A DNA stretch of 64,000 nucleotides from Bacteroides sp. 519 (GCF_010500955.1 NZ_QVMJ01000032.1:29521-93520); one strand, 5' to 3'; positions 25,713-34,521 are shown, counted from the first letter of the stretch. The notes: generated from the sequence alone by a model not told the origin. Numbers and translations are program-made.

Positions 25713-27011
25713 ATGAAAAATGAAATTAAACCTGCTAAAGGCAAATTGGGGGCTTTGATAGTAGGACTTGGGGGAGCAGTTTCATCAACATTTGTTGTTG
25801 GTACTTTGGCTGTGCGTAAAGGTTTGTCTAAACCTATCGGCTCAATCACTCAATTGGCAACAATGCGTTTAGGAAAGAGAAACGAAAATAATTTTCCAAA
25901 AATAAAAGATGTAGTTCCATTAACTGATCTGAATGATGTTGTTTTTGGTGGTTGGGATATATTCTCGGATAATGTATACGACTCGGCCGTACACGCCGAA
26001 GTGCTTACAAAAGATGATTTGGACGGTGTAAAAGATGAGTTGTTGGCAATTAAACCAATGCCGGCTGCTTTCGATCAAAACTGGGTGAAACGTTTACATG
26101 GAACACATGTAAAGCAAGCTACCAGCCGTTGGGATTTAATGGAACAAATCCGTAAAGATATCCGCGACTTTAAAGCAGCCAATGGTTGCGATAGAGTAGT
26201 GGTATTATGGTCGGCAAGTACCGAAGTTTATCTACCTCTTTGCGACGAACATCAATCATTAGCTGCTTTAGAACAGGCAATGAAAGATAACAAAGAAGAT
26301 AAGATAGCTCCAAGTATGTGTTATGCCTATGCGGCTATTGCCGAAGGTGCTCCGTTTATTATGGGTGCTCCTAACCTTTGCGTTGATACTCCTGCAATGT
26401 GGGAATTCTCCGAAAAAATGGGTGTAGCTATTGCCGGTAAAGACTATAAAACTGGTCAAACCATGCTTAAAACAGTTCTTGCACCGATGATTAAGACTCG
26501 TATGCTGGGATTGGATGGATGGTTCTCTACAAATATTCTTGGAAACCGCGATGGTGAAGTATTAGACGATCCGGATTCATTCAAAACAAAAGAAGTTAGT
26601 AAACTATCTGTAATTGATACTATCCTTCAACCCGAATTATATCCTGAGTTGTATGGTAATGTATATCATAAGGTACGTATCAACTACTATCCACCTCGTA
26701 AAGATAACAAAGAAGGTTGGGACAATATCGACATTGTAGGCTGGATGGGATATCCTATGCAGTTGAAGGTAGATTTCCTTTGCCGCGACTCTATATTGGC
26801 CGCTCCTTTGTGTCTTGACCTTGTATTGTTTGCCGATTTGGCACAACGTGCAGGTATGAGTGGTATTCAAGACTGGTTGTCTTTCTACTTCAAGAGTCCG
26901 ATGCACGATTTCGAACATGTGCCCGAGCACGATTTATTCATACAATATACAAAACTTAAAAACACATTAAGACAAATGATTGGTGAAGAAACACTCGATT
27001 ATTTGGATTAA
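25713..27011 (+). CDS. ino1: Inositol-3-phosphate synthase (MIPS)
   Basis: 432 residues. Converts glucose 6-phosphate to myo-inositol 3-phosphate with NAD in the cytoplasm. An N-terminal Rossmann motif (VGLGGAVSSTFVVG) is followed by the MIPS body: VVLWSASTEVY, GAPFIMGAPNLCVDTPAM, and GKDYKTGQTMLKTVLAPMIKTR with conserved lysines of the active-site region. The size fits bacterial MIPS. It opens a cluster whose order (MIPS, PgpA-like, GtrA, CDP-alcohol transferase, PAP2) matches the inositol-lipid cluster known from Bacteroides thetaiotaomicron. A 14-bp hairpin after the stop may separate it from the next gene or attenuate read-through. Confidence 0.95.
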   Translation: MKNEIKPAKGKLGALIVGLGGAVSSTFVVGTLAVRKGLSKPIGSITQLATMRLGKRNENNFPKIKDVVPLTDLNDVVFGGWDIFSDNVYDSAVHAEVLTKDDLDGVKDELLAIKPMPAAFDQNWVKRLHGTHVKQATSRWDLMEQIRKDIRDFKAANGCDRVVVLWSASTEVYLPLCDEHQSLAALEQAMKDNKEDKIAPSMCYAYAAIAEGAPFIMGAPNLCVDTPAMWEFSEKMGVAIAGKDYKTGQTMLKTVLAPMIKTRMLGLDGWFSTNILGNRDGEVLDDPDSFKTKEVSKLSVIDTILQPELYPELYGNVYHKVRINYYPPRKDNKEGWDNIDIVGWMGYPMQLKVDFLCRDSILAAPLCLDLVLFADLAQRAGMSGIQDWLSFYFKSPMHDFEHVPEHDLFIQYTKLKNTLRQMIGEETLDYLD

Positions 27012-27046
27012 ATAGAACTCAATTCATAAGTTTTTTATAATTTTGT

Positions 27047-27080
27047 AAACTTTCTCTTTTCATGGCAAAAGAGAAAGTTT
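27047..27080. terminator. 14-bp hairpin after MIPS
   Basis: Perfect stem AAACTTTCTCTTTT / AAAAGAGAAAGTTT with a 6-nt loop CATGGC, followed by TATTTGTTTTATT. It may be a Rho-independent terminator or attenuator between MIPS and the PgpA-like gene, whose ATG is 25 bp further on. Confidence 0.65.
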
Positions 27081-27104
27081 ATTTGTTTTATTAGAAAATT
27101 ATTG

Positions 27105-27590
27105 ATGGACAAACTGCATAAAAAGCCACCATTCTTTCATTTACTTATCGCATCGGGATTCGGATCGGGATTTTCGCCGGTTGCCCCGGGAACGGCAGGA
27201 GCCCTGTTAGCAACAGTGATTTGGTATATTCTTTATTGCTTTCTTCCTTTCAATGTGCTTTTTGGGGTAACCCTAACACTTGTACTCCTTTTTACTGTAT
27301 TAGGAATACATTCATCCAATGTTCTTGAACCCTATTGGGGAGAAGATCCGTCGCGGATTGTTGTCGACGAAATGGTGGGTGTATGGATACCTCTTTTGGG
27401 TGTTCCTGCAGGAAATTACTGGTTTGTGATATCGGCATTTGTGTTATTTCGCTTTTTCGATATTCTGAAACCTTTGGGTATAAGGAAGATGGAGAATCTG
27501 AAAGGAGGAATAGGTGTGATGATGGATGATATTTTATCCGGTATATATAGTTTGATTATTATATTGATTGCAAGATGTGTAATTGGATAA
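27105..27590 (+). CDS. PgpA-like phosphatase, probable phosphatidylinositol-phosphate phosphatase
   Basis: 161 residues from ATG 27105, with three or four membrane spans. The PgpA family pattern is clear: ASGFGSGFSPVAPGTAGAL near the N-terminus, then DPSRIVVDEMVGVWIPLL and FRFFDILKPLGIRKME. PgpA removes phosphate from phosphatidylglycerophosphate. In the Bacteroides inositol-lipid cluster the homologue removes phosphate from phosphatidylinositol phosphate, which fits the neighbours here. Overlaps the GtrA gene by 16 bp, so translation is probably coupled. A housekeeping PGP phosphatase role cannot be excluded. Confidence 0.88.
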   Translation: MDKLHKKPPFFHLLIASGFGSGFSPVAPGTAGALLATVIWYILYCFLPFNVLFGVTLTLVLLFTVLGIHSSNVLEPYWGEDPSRIVVDEMVGVWIPLLGVPAGNYWFVISAFVLFRFFDILKPLGIRKMENLKGGIGVMMDDILSGIYSLIIILIARCVIG

Positions 27591-28087
27591 GAAATCTGGC
27601 TACTTCGATTTCGAAAAAAGGAGGGATATTTATGTTTATCCGTGCCCAATTCTCTTCGCAGTTGGCTAGTATATCCGATTTTGTTATTACCATTTTACTT
27701 GCAAAACTATTCAACTTTTATTATGTATATGCTACTCTGCTGGGATCGGTTTGTGGTGGTATAATTAATTGTATAATAAATTACAAATGGACATTTAAAA
27801 CCACCGATCTTAAAATACAACATGTAATGGTGAAGTATTTTATTGTGTGGATAGGCAGTATAGCATTAAATACATGGGGTACATATTTGATGACAGAGGC
27901 TTTGATGCGTATTCCCTGGCTGGTAGATTTTTTAAAACATTATGTTGATGATTTGTTTATTGTTTCTAAAATAGTTGTGTCTTTGCTGGTTGGTTATTTC
28001 TGGAATTATAACCTACACCGGCATTTTGTATACCGAAACAGGAAAATTAAACAGTTCTTTTCTAAAAATAAAGCAGATAACTATTAA
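27575..28087 (+). CDS. GtrA family membrane protein
   Basis: 170 residues with four predicted transmembrane helices and the GtrA signature (FVITILLAKLFNFYYVYATLLGSVCGGIINCIINYKWTF; final FWNYNLHRHFVY). GtrA-like proteins are thought to move lipid-linked sugars or related lipids across the membrane. Here it lies between the phosphatase and the CDP-alcohol transferase, as in other Bacteroidales inositol-lipid clusters, but its specific role there is not known. A later ATG (27632, MFIRAQFSSQ) is an alternative start; the upstream start overlaps the previous gene. Confidence 0.88.
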   Translation: MCNWIRNLATSISKKGGIFMFIRAQFSSQLASISDFVITILLAKLFNFYYVYATLLGSVCGGIINCIINYKWTFKTTDLKIQHVMVKYFIVWIGSIALNTWGTYLMTEALMRIPWLVDFLKHYVDDLFIVSKIVVSLLVGYFWNYNLHRHFVYRNRKIKQFFSKNKADNY

Positions 28088-28097
28088 GATATTATAT

Positions 28098-28784
28098 ATG
28101 AAACTCAGAGATTTAGGTCAACAGTTTATTTACAAAATCATTGATCCTTTTATAAAAGGAATGATTAAAATAGGTATTACTCCTAATTTTATAACAACTA
28201 CCGGTTTAGTACTAAATATTGTTGCTGCTGCTGTTTTTATGGTAGGAGGGTATCATGGTGAACGCGGTGATTTTTCGTATGTAGGCTGGGGTGGATTTAT
28301 CATTCTTTTTGCCGGTTTATTCGATATGATTGACGGACGTTTGGCTCGTGTAGGCAACATGAGCTCTACCTATGGTGCCTTATACGACTCTGTATTAGAT
28401 CGTTATAGTGAGTTGATTACGCTTTTCGGAATTTGTTATTACCTTATTCTGCAAGGTTACTTTCTTAGTTCCATGTTTGCATTTGTTGCCCTGATAGGTT
28501 CAATGATGGTAAGTTATGTGCGTGCCCGTGCCGAGGGATTAGGTATTGAATGTAAAGTAGGATTTATGCAACGTCCAGAACGAGTTATATTAACCGGAGC
28601 AGGAGCAATGCTGTGTGGTATATTTTATTACTTTGCCGGCAATGTAGAAATAACAGTAGATTTTCTTCCTTTTCCTGTTTTCGAAACAGTGGCAATCTTT
28701 GTAATACCTATAGTTATTGTTGCTATATTCTCAAATATTACTGCTATTTCCCGTCTTATCCATTGCAAGAAAGCTTTAGATTAG
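28098..28784 (+). CDS. CDP-alcohol phosphatidyltransferase, probable PI-phosphate synthase
   Basis: 228 residues with about six membrane helices. The CDP-alcohol motif D-x2-DG-x2-AR-x8-9-G-x3-D-x3-D is complete: Asp76, Asp79, Ala83-Arg84, Asp97 and Asp101 (DMIDGRLARVG...GALYDSVLD). It is expected to join CDP-diacylglycerol and inositol phosphate to give phosphatidylinositol phosphate, based on the neighbouring MIPS and PAP2 genes. ATG 28098 is chosen because it gives MKLRDLGQQFIYKIIDP; longer versions run into the GtrA gene. The stop codon TAG is the first part of a TAGTAGCTAG tandem repeat. Confidence 0.92.
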   Translation: MKLRDLGQQFIYKIIDPFIKGMIKIGITPNFITTTGLVLNIVAAAVFMVGGYHGERGDFSYVGWGGFIILFAGLFDMIDGRLARVGNMSSTYGALYDSVLDRYSELITLFGICYYLILQGYFLSSMFAFVALIGSMMVSYVRARAEGLGIECKVGFMQRPERVILTGAGAMLCGIFYYFAGNVEITVDFLPFPVFETVAIFVIPIVIVAIFSNITAISRLIHCKKALD

Positions 28785-28973
28785 TAGCTAGTAGTTAGTA
28801 GCTAGTTAGTAGCTAGTAGTTAGTAGCTAGAATCCATGCGGTATTAGTAGCTAGTAGTTAGTAGCTAGTAGCTAGAATCCATACGGTATCTGCTAACTAC
28901 TATCTACTAACTACTATCTACTAACTACTATCTACTATCTACTAACTACTATCTACTAACTACTAACTACTAT
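28782..28973. repeat. Tandem TAGTAGCTAGTAGT repeat folded on itself, two CCATGCGG-type loops
   Basis: Rightward arm of TAGTAGCTAGTAGTTAG units and opposing arm of CTACTAACTACTAT units. Two internal spacers read GAATCCATGCGGTAT (28830-28844) and GAATCCATACGGTAT (28875-28889), the shared loop motif. The stop of the preceding gene and the ATG of the next lie inside the tract ends, so the whole intergenic spacer is repeat. Confidence 0.9.
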
Positions 28974-29907
28974 GCATAAAAATATATTATTCCCAAGCAG
29001 AAAGGAAATTTGTATTGTATTGGGTATTACAATTGCCTTTCTTCTGTTAACAGCTACTTTTGTTGGGCTGCGAACAGAACATGTTTTAATGGCTGGTCTT
29101 TTTTTGATTTTGTTCTTTCCTAACCAGGAAACGCGTAAACTTGCAGTTGCATTACTGCCATTTATAATCTTTGGTGTTTCGTACGATTGGATGCGGGTAT
29201 ATCCCAACTATATGGTTAACCCTATTGATGTAAAAGGGTTATATGATGCCGAGAAATCTTTATTTGGAATTGATGTGGATGGTGTACGAATGATTCCATG
29301 TGAGTATTTTGCTATTCATCATAACAATATAGGCGATTTTTTTGGTGGTATATTCTACCTAACCTGGGTACCTGTACCTATTGCCTTCGGGTTATGGATG
29401 TATTTTAAAAAAGACAGGAATCTCTATCTTCGTTTTGCCATTGTGTTCCTGTTTGTTAATCTGTTAGGTTTTGCAGGTTACTATATTCATCCTGCCGCGC
29501 CACCCTGGTATGCTATAAATTATGGTTTCGAGCCCATATTAAACACGCCCGGCAATGCCGCGGGATTGGCACGCTTTGACCAGTTATTAGGGGTTACCAT
29601 ATTCGATTCTATCTATGGCCGAAACGCCAATGTTTTTGCTGCTGTACCATCTTTACATGCCGCTTATATGCTTATAGCTGTGGTTTATGCAATTATTAAA
29701 AAATCGCATTGGCTGCTAACAACCATTCTATCTATATTATGTGTTGGTATTTGGTGGACTGCGGTGTATTCCAGCCATCATTATCTGATAGATGTGTTAC
29801 TGGGGATAGGATGTGCTTTACTTGGAATCTTTATCTTTGAAGTAATCCTGATGCGGTTAGGCTTTTTCAAGCGGTTTATAAATAAATACACTGAATATAT
29901 TAGTTGA
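28972..29907 (+). CDS. PAP2 family protein, probable inositol phosphorylceramide synthase
   Basis: 311 residues, about six membrane spans. The PAP2/AUR1-like motifs are present: FAGYYIHPAAPPWY, the catalytic PSLHAAY, and YSSHHYLIDVLLG. AUR1-type enzymes move a phosphoinositol head group from phosphatidylinositol to ceramide. Bacteroidetes make sphingolipids, and this gene ends the cluster that makes phosphatidylinositol. The functional call rests on motif type and order, not on an experiment here. The N-terminus MHKNILFPSRKEIC starts directly at the end of the tandem repeat. Confidence 0.88.
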   Translation: MHKNILFPSRKEICIVLGITIAFLLLTATFVGLRTEHVLMAGLFLILFFPNQETRKLAVALLPFIIFGVSYDWMRVYPNYMVNPIDVKGLYDAEKSLFGIDVDGVRMIPCEYFAIHHNNIGDFFGGIFYLTWVPVPIAFGLWMYFKKDRNLYLRFAIVFLFVNLLGFAGYYIHPAAPPWYAINYGFEPILNTPGNAAGLARFDQLLGVTIFDSIYGRNANVFAAVPSLHAAYMLIAVVYAIIKKSHWLLTTILSILCVGIWWTAVYSSHHYLIDVLLGIGCALLGIFIFEVILMRLGFFKRFINKYTEYIS

Positions 29908-29919
29908 AAATTAAATATG

Positions 29920-29999
29920 GAACACAGAGACACAGAGGCACAGAGTTTTTTTAATAAAATTCTCCATGAAAAACTCTGTGCCTCTGTGTCTCTGTGTTC
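29920..29999. repeat. Palindrome with perfect 31-bp arms
   Basis: Arms 29920-29950 and 29969-29999 consist of ACACAGAG/GCACAGAG units and end in a T5/A5 pair; the 18-nt loop contains CTCCATG. It lies in the 108-bp gap between the PAP2 and flippase-like genes. The T-rich top of the stem is in the loop and not after it, so a terminator role is uncertain. Confidence 0.88.
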
Positions 30000-30015
30000 T
30001 AATTATTATTAATAG

Positions 30016-31002
30016 ATGAAAAATAAATTCCGTAATATATTTCTGGCATTCGGTATTGTTGCCGTTATTATTATGATGTTCACTTTCGATATGGACTATC
30101 AGGAGTTGTGGGCAAACATAAAGAGAGCCGGATACTACTTTCCGTTGGTTATACTGTTGTGGGCTTTTGTATATATGCTCAATGCTTTATCCTGGTATCA
30201 GATAATACGCGATGGTAAGAAAACGTATGTTCCCTTCTGGAATGTTTATAAGTTTACTATTACGGGTTTTGCACTCAATTATGTTACTCCGGTGGGTTTA
30301 ATGGGTGGTGAGCCTTATCGCATAATGGAACTGAAACCCTATATTGGGGTAGAAAGAGCTACATCATCTGTTATTCTCTATGTGATGATGCATATATTTG
30401 CCCATTTCATATTCTGGATTGTTTCCGTATTTCTGTATATCACTTTTTACAAGGTAACTATGGCAATGGGAATTGTTTTGGCTTTGGTTATAGTCTTCTG
30501 CTCGTTCTTTGTAACTCTTTTTATCAAAGGATATAGAAATGGTATGGCTGTTGCATTTATGCGGGTAGTTGGGAAAATACCTTTCTTGAAGAAGTATGCA
30601 ATAAGCTTTGCCGAGAAACACAGCGATAAATTGCACGAAATAGATAATCAGATAGCACTATTACATCAAAAACGGAAACGGACTTTTTATGCAGCCCTTG
30701 CAATTGAGTTTATTGCCCGTGTATTGTCCTGCCTTGAATTATGGCTAATTTTGAATATACTAACTTCGAATGTTAGCTTTATTGATTGCATTTTAATTGC
30801 TGCTTTTTCTTCTTTATTTGCTAATTTGTTGTTCTTTCTTCCCATGCAACTAGGGGGTAGGGAAGGAGGTTTTGCTATTGCTGTAGGCGGACTGTCTATG
30901 TCGGGCGCGTATGGGGTATATACTGCACTTATTACTCGTTTGCGCGAAATGGTTTGGATTGTAATTGGGTTGTTGTTGATGAAAATAGGGAATAAGAAAT
31001 GA
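30016..31002 (+). CDS. Flippase-like integral membrane protein (LPG-synthase TM / UPF0104 family)
   Basis: 328 residues with seven or eight membrane helices; the pattern (LNALSWYQIIRDG, TPVGLMGGEPYRIMEL, LFFLPMQLGGREGGFAIAVGGLSMSGAYGV, LITRLREMVWIVIGL) matches the lysylphosphatidylglycerol-synthase transmembrane / UPF0104 family. Members without the cytoplasmic synthase domain are often near lipid or glycolipid genes and are suspected flippases. It follows the inositol-lipid genes and overlaps the LytTR gene by 4 bp (ATGA). Moving an inositol lipid across the inner membrane is plausible but unproven. Confidence 0.82.
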   Translation: MKNKFRNIFLAFGIVAVIIMMFTFDMDYQELWANIKRAGYYFPLVILLWAFVYMLNALSWYQIIRDGKKTYVPFWNVYKFTITGFALNYVTPVGLMGGEPYRIMELKPYIGVERATSSVILYVMMHIFAHFIFWIVSVFLYITFYKVTMAMGIVLALVIVFCSFFVTLFIKGYRNGMAVAFMRVVGKIPFLKKYAISFAEKHSDKLHEIDNQIALLHQKRKRTFYAALAIEFIARVLSCLELWLILNILTSNVSFIDCILIAAFSSLFANLLFFLPMQLGGREGGFAIAVGGLSMSGAYGVYTALITRLREMVWIVIGLLLMKIGNKK

Positions 31003-31886
31003 ATAGAATATGGACGTATTTAAATCAGCCTGCTCCATTAGCTAAGAAACCGTGGTTGGTGGTTGTTGTATCGTCTTTACTAATTTTTTTTCTGTTGGGA
31101 GTATTTCAGCCTTTCGGATTAAATGCTTTTGAGCCTATTTATAAATGGTTAATAATATCAGGATTTGCATTTGTAACTGCTATATCAACCGGAATTATCG
31201 GATATATATTTCCTGTACTGTTTAAGCGTTTTTATAATCCGGAAAACTGGACCTATTGGAAAAGCATAATTAATATTTTTATCATTATGCTGGTAATTGG
31301 ATTAGGAAATTTCTTTTTCGATTGGATATTAACCAACCGGGCACCCGAAACATTTTTCCCTTTATTACGTACCTATCTTATTATTACTTTTCTTATAGGT
31401 CTTATTCCTGCTATCATATCAACAATCATTATACAAAACAAAAATCTCAGGCAAAATTTATCAGAAGCCCGTGAATTAAACAGGCGTCTGGCTCAAAACT
31501 TACAGGAGAATAAGTCATGTCCTTTGCATAAAGGGAATCCTATTCTCTTATCAGGGAGTACAAAAGACGAAATTGAGTTGTATCCGGAAAATATTATTTA
31601 TATCGAAGCATTGGGGAATTATGTAGTGATTCATTATTTAAATAGCGTTAGTGAAGTAAAACAAAAGCAATTGCGGACAACTATCACACTAATGGAAAAA
31701 ACATTGGAATCATTTGCTTACCTTGTAAAATGCCACCGGGCATTTATTGTAAATACATTAAACATTACCAATATAGAAGGGAATTCTCAGGGATTTCTAT
31801 TGAACCTTTGCCATACTCAAAAGCTTATTCCGGTTTCGCGTACTTATTCCAAAGATTTTAGAAAGATACTATCTGCCCGGAATTGA
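30999..31886 (+). CDS. LytTR DNA-binding protein with four membrane helices
   Basis: 295 residues. The N-terminal half contains four hydrophobic helices (VVVVSSLLIFFLLGVF; GFAFVTAISTGIIGYIF; IFIIMLVIGLGNFFF; YLIITFLIGLIPAIISTIII). A short coiled linker (RELNRRLAQNLQENK) joins a C-terminal LytTR domain (about 190-292; IIYIEALGNYVVIHYL, LVKCHRAFIVN, LIPVSRTYSKDFR). This is a membrane-bound regulator without receiver domain. Its 4-bp overlap with the flippase-like gene suggests that it senses membrane state and regulates lipid genes, which is inference. Confidence 0.9.
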   Translation: MNRIWTYLNQPAPLAKKPWLVVVVSSLLIFFLLGVFQPFGLNAFEPIYKWLIISGFAFVTAISTGIIGYIFPVLFKRFYNPENWTYWKSIINIFIIMLVIGLGNFFFDWILTNRAPETFFPLLRTYLIITFLIGLIPAIISTIIIQNKNLRQNLSEARELNRRLAQNLQENKSCPLHKGNPILLSGSTKDEIELYPENIIYIEALGNYVVIHYLNSVSEVKQKQLRTTITLMEKTLESFAYLVKCHRAFIVNTLNITNIEGNSQGFLLNLCHTQKLIPVSRTYSKDFRKILSARN

Positions 31887-31964
31887 AGTGTTTCATCACA
31901 AAAAAGTGTGATAAAGTGCACTTAAATAGTATTTCATCCCATTTTAAGCAGTATATCCCTATTG

Positions 31965-31996
31965 TTTGTGCCATCAATTTCACGACTTTATATTTG
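31965..31996 (+). promoter_or_regulatory. Bacteroidetes-type promoter of the hydrolase gene
   Basis: TTTG (31965-31968), 20-bp spacer, TATATTTG (31989-31996), an exact match to the TTTG/TAnnTTTG consensus; the hydrolase ATG is 26 bp downstream. Confidence 0.85.
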
Positions 31997-32022
31997 CACT
32001 ATAAACGTAAATAAACGAAGTT

Positions 32023-32823
32023 ATGAAAAAGATTATTGTATTATTGATTACTGTGTTTTTAGTGAATAGTATTGCAGCACAAATGGATGAAAAATTTTAT
32101 CATCCTGATAAAAAATGGATACCTATTAGTATTTCTAACTATTCGGAAATGACTCTTGTTGCAGAGCAAGATACTTTATACCCAGCAGTGATTAAACCAG
32201 TAGATAAACCCAAAGCGAATATCCTTTATTTTCATGGAAATGGAAGCAATATTTCCAAGTGGATTGATCATGTTAAACCTTTGGTAGATGATGGCTATCA
32301 GGTTTACATGCTTGACTACCGGGGATATGGTAAATCTACCGGAAAGCCTACACACCTTAATATCGCTCATGATGCCCAGCTATTATTGAATACCTTGTTG
32401 CAAGAACCCGGATTCACTGATCTTCCTCTCATTGTATATGGAGTTTCGATTGGTACACAGGTAGCAACTCATATTACATGTAATAACAATGATAAAGTTT
32501 CGGCGCTAGTTTTAGATGGAATGATGTCTTCGTTTACAGATATTGCTTTAGCAACATCGCCCGAGGAGTACCACCTATATATAAAACAATTGTTGGTTTC
32601 TCCTTATTCGGCTAAAGAAGATATTCAGCACATACAAAATATTAATCTGCTTGTTATTCATTCGGAAGAAGACCTTATTCCCATCTCCGGAGCACGTTCT
32701 GTTTATGAAAGTGCAGTATGTACCAAAAAGTTCTGGTTATATGAAGGCAAACATGTGGAAGCAGCTCTTAAATATCCGGTAGAAATGGTTCGTTACATAA
32801 ACGAATTGATAACTAGCAATTAA
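32023..32823 (+). CDS. Secreted alpha/beta hydrolase
   Basis: 266 residues with a signal peptide (MKKIIVLLITVFLVNSIAAQ). Alpha/beta-hydrolase features: oxyanion region LYFHGNGSN, DYRGYGKSTG, nucleophile elbow YGVSIGTQ, acid in HSEEDLIP and His in GKHVEAA. It resembles the ABHD13/BEM46-like group of serine hydrolases. The substrate is unknown. It is a single gene with its own promoter and a strong terminator after it. Confidence 0.85.
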   Translation: MKKIIVLLITVFLVNSIAAQMDEKFYHPDKKWIPISISNYSEMTLVAEQDTLYPAVIKPVDKPKANILYFHGNGSNISKWIDHVKPLVDDGYQVYMLDYRGYGKSTGKPTHLNIAHDAQLLLNTLLQEPGFTDLPLIVYGVSIGTQVATHITCNNNDKVSALVLDGMMSSFTDIALATSPEEYHLYIKQLLVSPYSAKEDIQHIQNINLLVIHSEEDLIPISGARSVYESAVCTKKFWLYEGKHVEAALKYPVEMVRYINELITSN

Positions 32824-32824
32824 T

Positions 32825-32850
32825 AAAGGCGGCCTCACCTGGCCGCCTTT
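32825..32850. terminator. Bidirectional terminator, 10-bp GC-rich stem
   Basis: AAAGGCGGCC / GGCCGCCTTT with loop TCACCT, T-rich on both sides, between the convergent hydrolase and RNase G genes. Confidence 0.9.
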
Positions 32851-32851
32851 A

Positions 32852-34426
32852 TTATTTAATTTCATGTTCTTCCTTCATGTCGATGTCTTCTCCATCTTTA
32901 TCATAAAAAACATATTGGAGAAGTGCCAGACTTTGGTCGGGAATGATTTTGATGCCTAATCCGTACATCATGCGCCATTTCCATTTCAGAGAAACTACCC
33001 CCTGGTTGATGTATGCGGCAACATACGGATGTATGTGTAACGAGAATTTCGTTATCTTCAGTTTATTAACAAGATAGTCAATTTTACTCTCTAGTGTATC
33101 AGTGAAAAGAATAGACGACTGGATTTTACCTTTTCCAAAACATGTTGGGCATGTTTCGGCAGTGTTTACATCCATGGCCGGACGAACCCTTTGGCGGGTA
33201 ATCTGCATCAGTCCGAATTTGCTGAGAGGCAGAATGTTGTGACGTGCCCGGTCTTTCTGCATGTTAGCAGTCATCCGTTCATAAACTTTTTGACGGTTTT
33301 CGGCCGAGCTCATATCAATGAAGTCTACCACAATGATACCACCCATGTCGCGTAATCGAAGTTGACGAGCCAATTCATCGGCTGCTCCCAGATTCACTTC
33401 AAGTGCGTTAGCTTCCTGCCCGTTGGCATTCTTGGTGCGATTACCGCTGTTCACGTCTACTACGTGAAGCGCCTCAGTATGCTCAATAATCAGGTAAGCA
33501 CCACTTTTGTATGAAATCGTTTTACCAAACGACGATTTAACTTGTTTAGTGATACCAAAATTGTCAAAAATAGGAAGTTGACCTTTGTAGTGTTTAACAA
33601 TTCCAACCCGGTCGTGTGCAATGAGTGAAACATAGTCTTTAATTTCATTGTAGACTGTTTCATCGTTTACATAGATGTTTTCGAAAGATGGGTTGAAAAG
33701 GTCACGAAGCATAGCAACAGCACGGCTTGTTTCTTCATAGATCAGCGTAGGATATTTTGTAGCCTTTTGTACTTTTACTAAGCTTTCTTCCCAGTGTTTA
33801 AGTAAAACTTTAAGTTCCGAATCAAGTTCGGCTACGCGCTTACCTTCGGCCACCGTGCGTACAATAACCCCAAAATTCTTGGGCTTAATGCTCTGGAGCA
33901 ATTGTTTAAGGCGTGCACGTTCTTCGCTTGATTTAATTTTTTGCGAAACAGAAACCTTATCATTAAAAGGAATAAGAACAAGATACCTGCCGGCAAAAGA
34001 AATTTCTGAAGTCAGCCGGGGTCCTTTTGTTGAGATAGGTTCTTTGGCTATCTGCACCACTACTTCCTGCCCTGTTTTTACTACATCGGATATCGATCCG
34101 TCCTTGTCAAGGTCGGGCAGCAGTGTTGCTTTACTGATAGGATTTAATTTTTTCTTGTCGCTTAAAGTTTGCTTAACGAACTTTTCGAGAGTGTTAAATT
34201 GAGGACCTAAATCTAAATAATGAAGAAAAGCGTCTTTCTCGTAGCCCACATCCACAAAACAAGCATTCAGCCCGGGCATAACTTTCTTTACCCGTCCTAA
34301 ATACAAGTTGCCCACCGAGAAAGAAAGACCTCTTCCTTCGCTTTGAAGTTCAACAAGGCTCTTATCTTCGAGAAGAGCTATCGAAACTTCTTTGGGCTGA
34401 ACGTTTACTACTAGTTCACTGGTCAT
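32852..34426 (-). CDS. rng: Ribonuclease E/G family endoribonuclease
   Basis: 524 residues. The N-terminal S1-like region (VGNLYLGRVKKVMPGLNACFVDVGYEKDAFLHY) is followed by the RNase E/G catalytic domain. Asp residues in HVVDVNSGNRT and IIVVDFIDMS correspond to the metal-binding pair of E. coli RNase E. The Zn-link CPTCFGKGK lies before the C-terminal domain. It lacks the long degradosome scaffold, so it is RNase G-like. Processing of rRNA and mRNA is expected. The gene order HU, small basic protein, rng, opposite mutY and ssb is usual in Bacteroidales. Confidence 0.94.
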   Translation of the reverse strand: MTSELVVNVQPKEVSIALLEDKSLVELQSEGRGLSFSVGNLYLGRVKKVMPGLNACFVDVGYEKDAFLHYLDLGPQFNTLEKFVKQTLSDKKKLNPISKATLLPDLDKDGSISDVVKTGQEVVVQIAKEPISTKGPRLTSEISFAGRYLVLIPFNDKVSVSQKIKSSEERARLKQLLQSIKPKNFGVIVRTVAEGKRVAELDSELKVLLKHWEESLVKVQKATKYPTLIYEETSRAVAMLRDLFNPSFENIYVNDETVYNEIKDYVSLIAHDRVGIVKHYKGQLPIFDNFGITKQVKSSFGKTISYKSGAYLIIEHTEALHVVDVNSGNRTKNANGQEANALEVNLGAADELARQLRLRDMGGIIVVDFIDMSSAENRQKVYERMTANMQKDRARHNILPLSKFGLMQITRQRVRPAMDVNTAETCPTCFGKGKIQSSILFTDTLESKIDYLVNKLKITKFSLHIHPYVAAYINQGVVSLKWKWRMMYGLGIKIIPDQSLALLQYVFYDKDGEDIDMKEEHEIK

Positions 34427-34446
34427 TATTAATATTTTTAGGAGTT

Positions 34447-34521
34447 GAGGAGGTAAAGTCAGGTAAAGAAGGTAAAGTTTATAAAGTACTACTTTACCTC
34501 CTTTACCTCACTCTACCTCCT
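34447..34521. repeat. Palindrome of AGGTAAAG units upstream of rng
   Basis: GAGGAGGTAAAGTCAGGTAA-type arm (34447-34478) pairs imperfectly with ACTTTACCTCC units (34490-34521) across an 11-nt loop. Similar ACTTTACCTCC units occur at 11320-11340 and 57961-58004. It lies between the rng start and the small basic gene and may affect rng expression. Confidence 0.75.
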
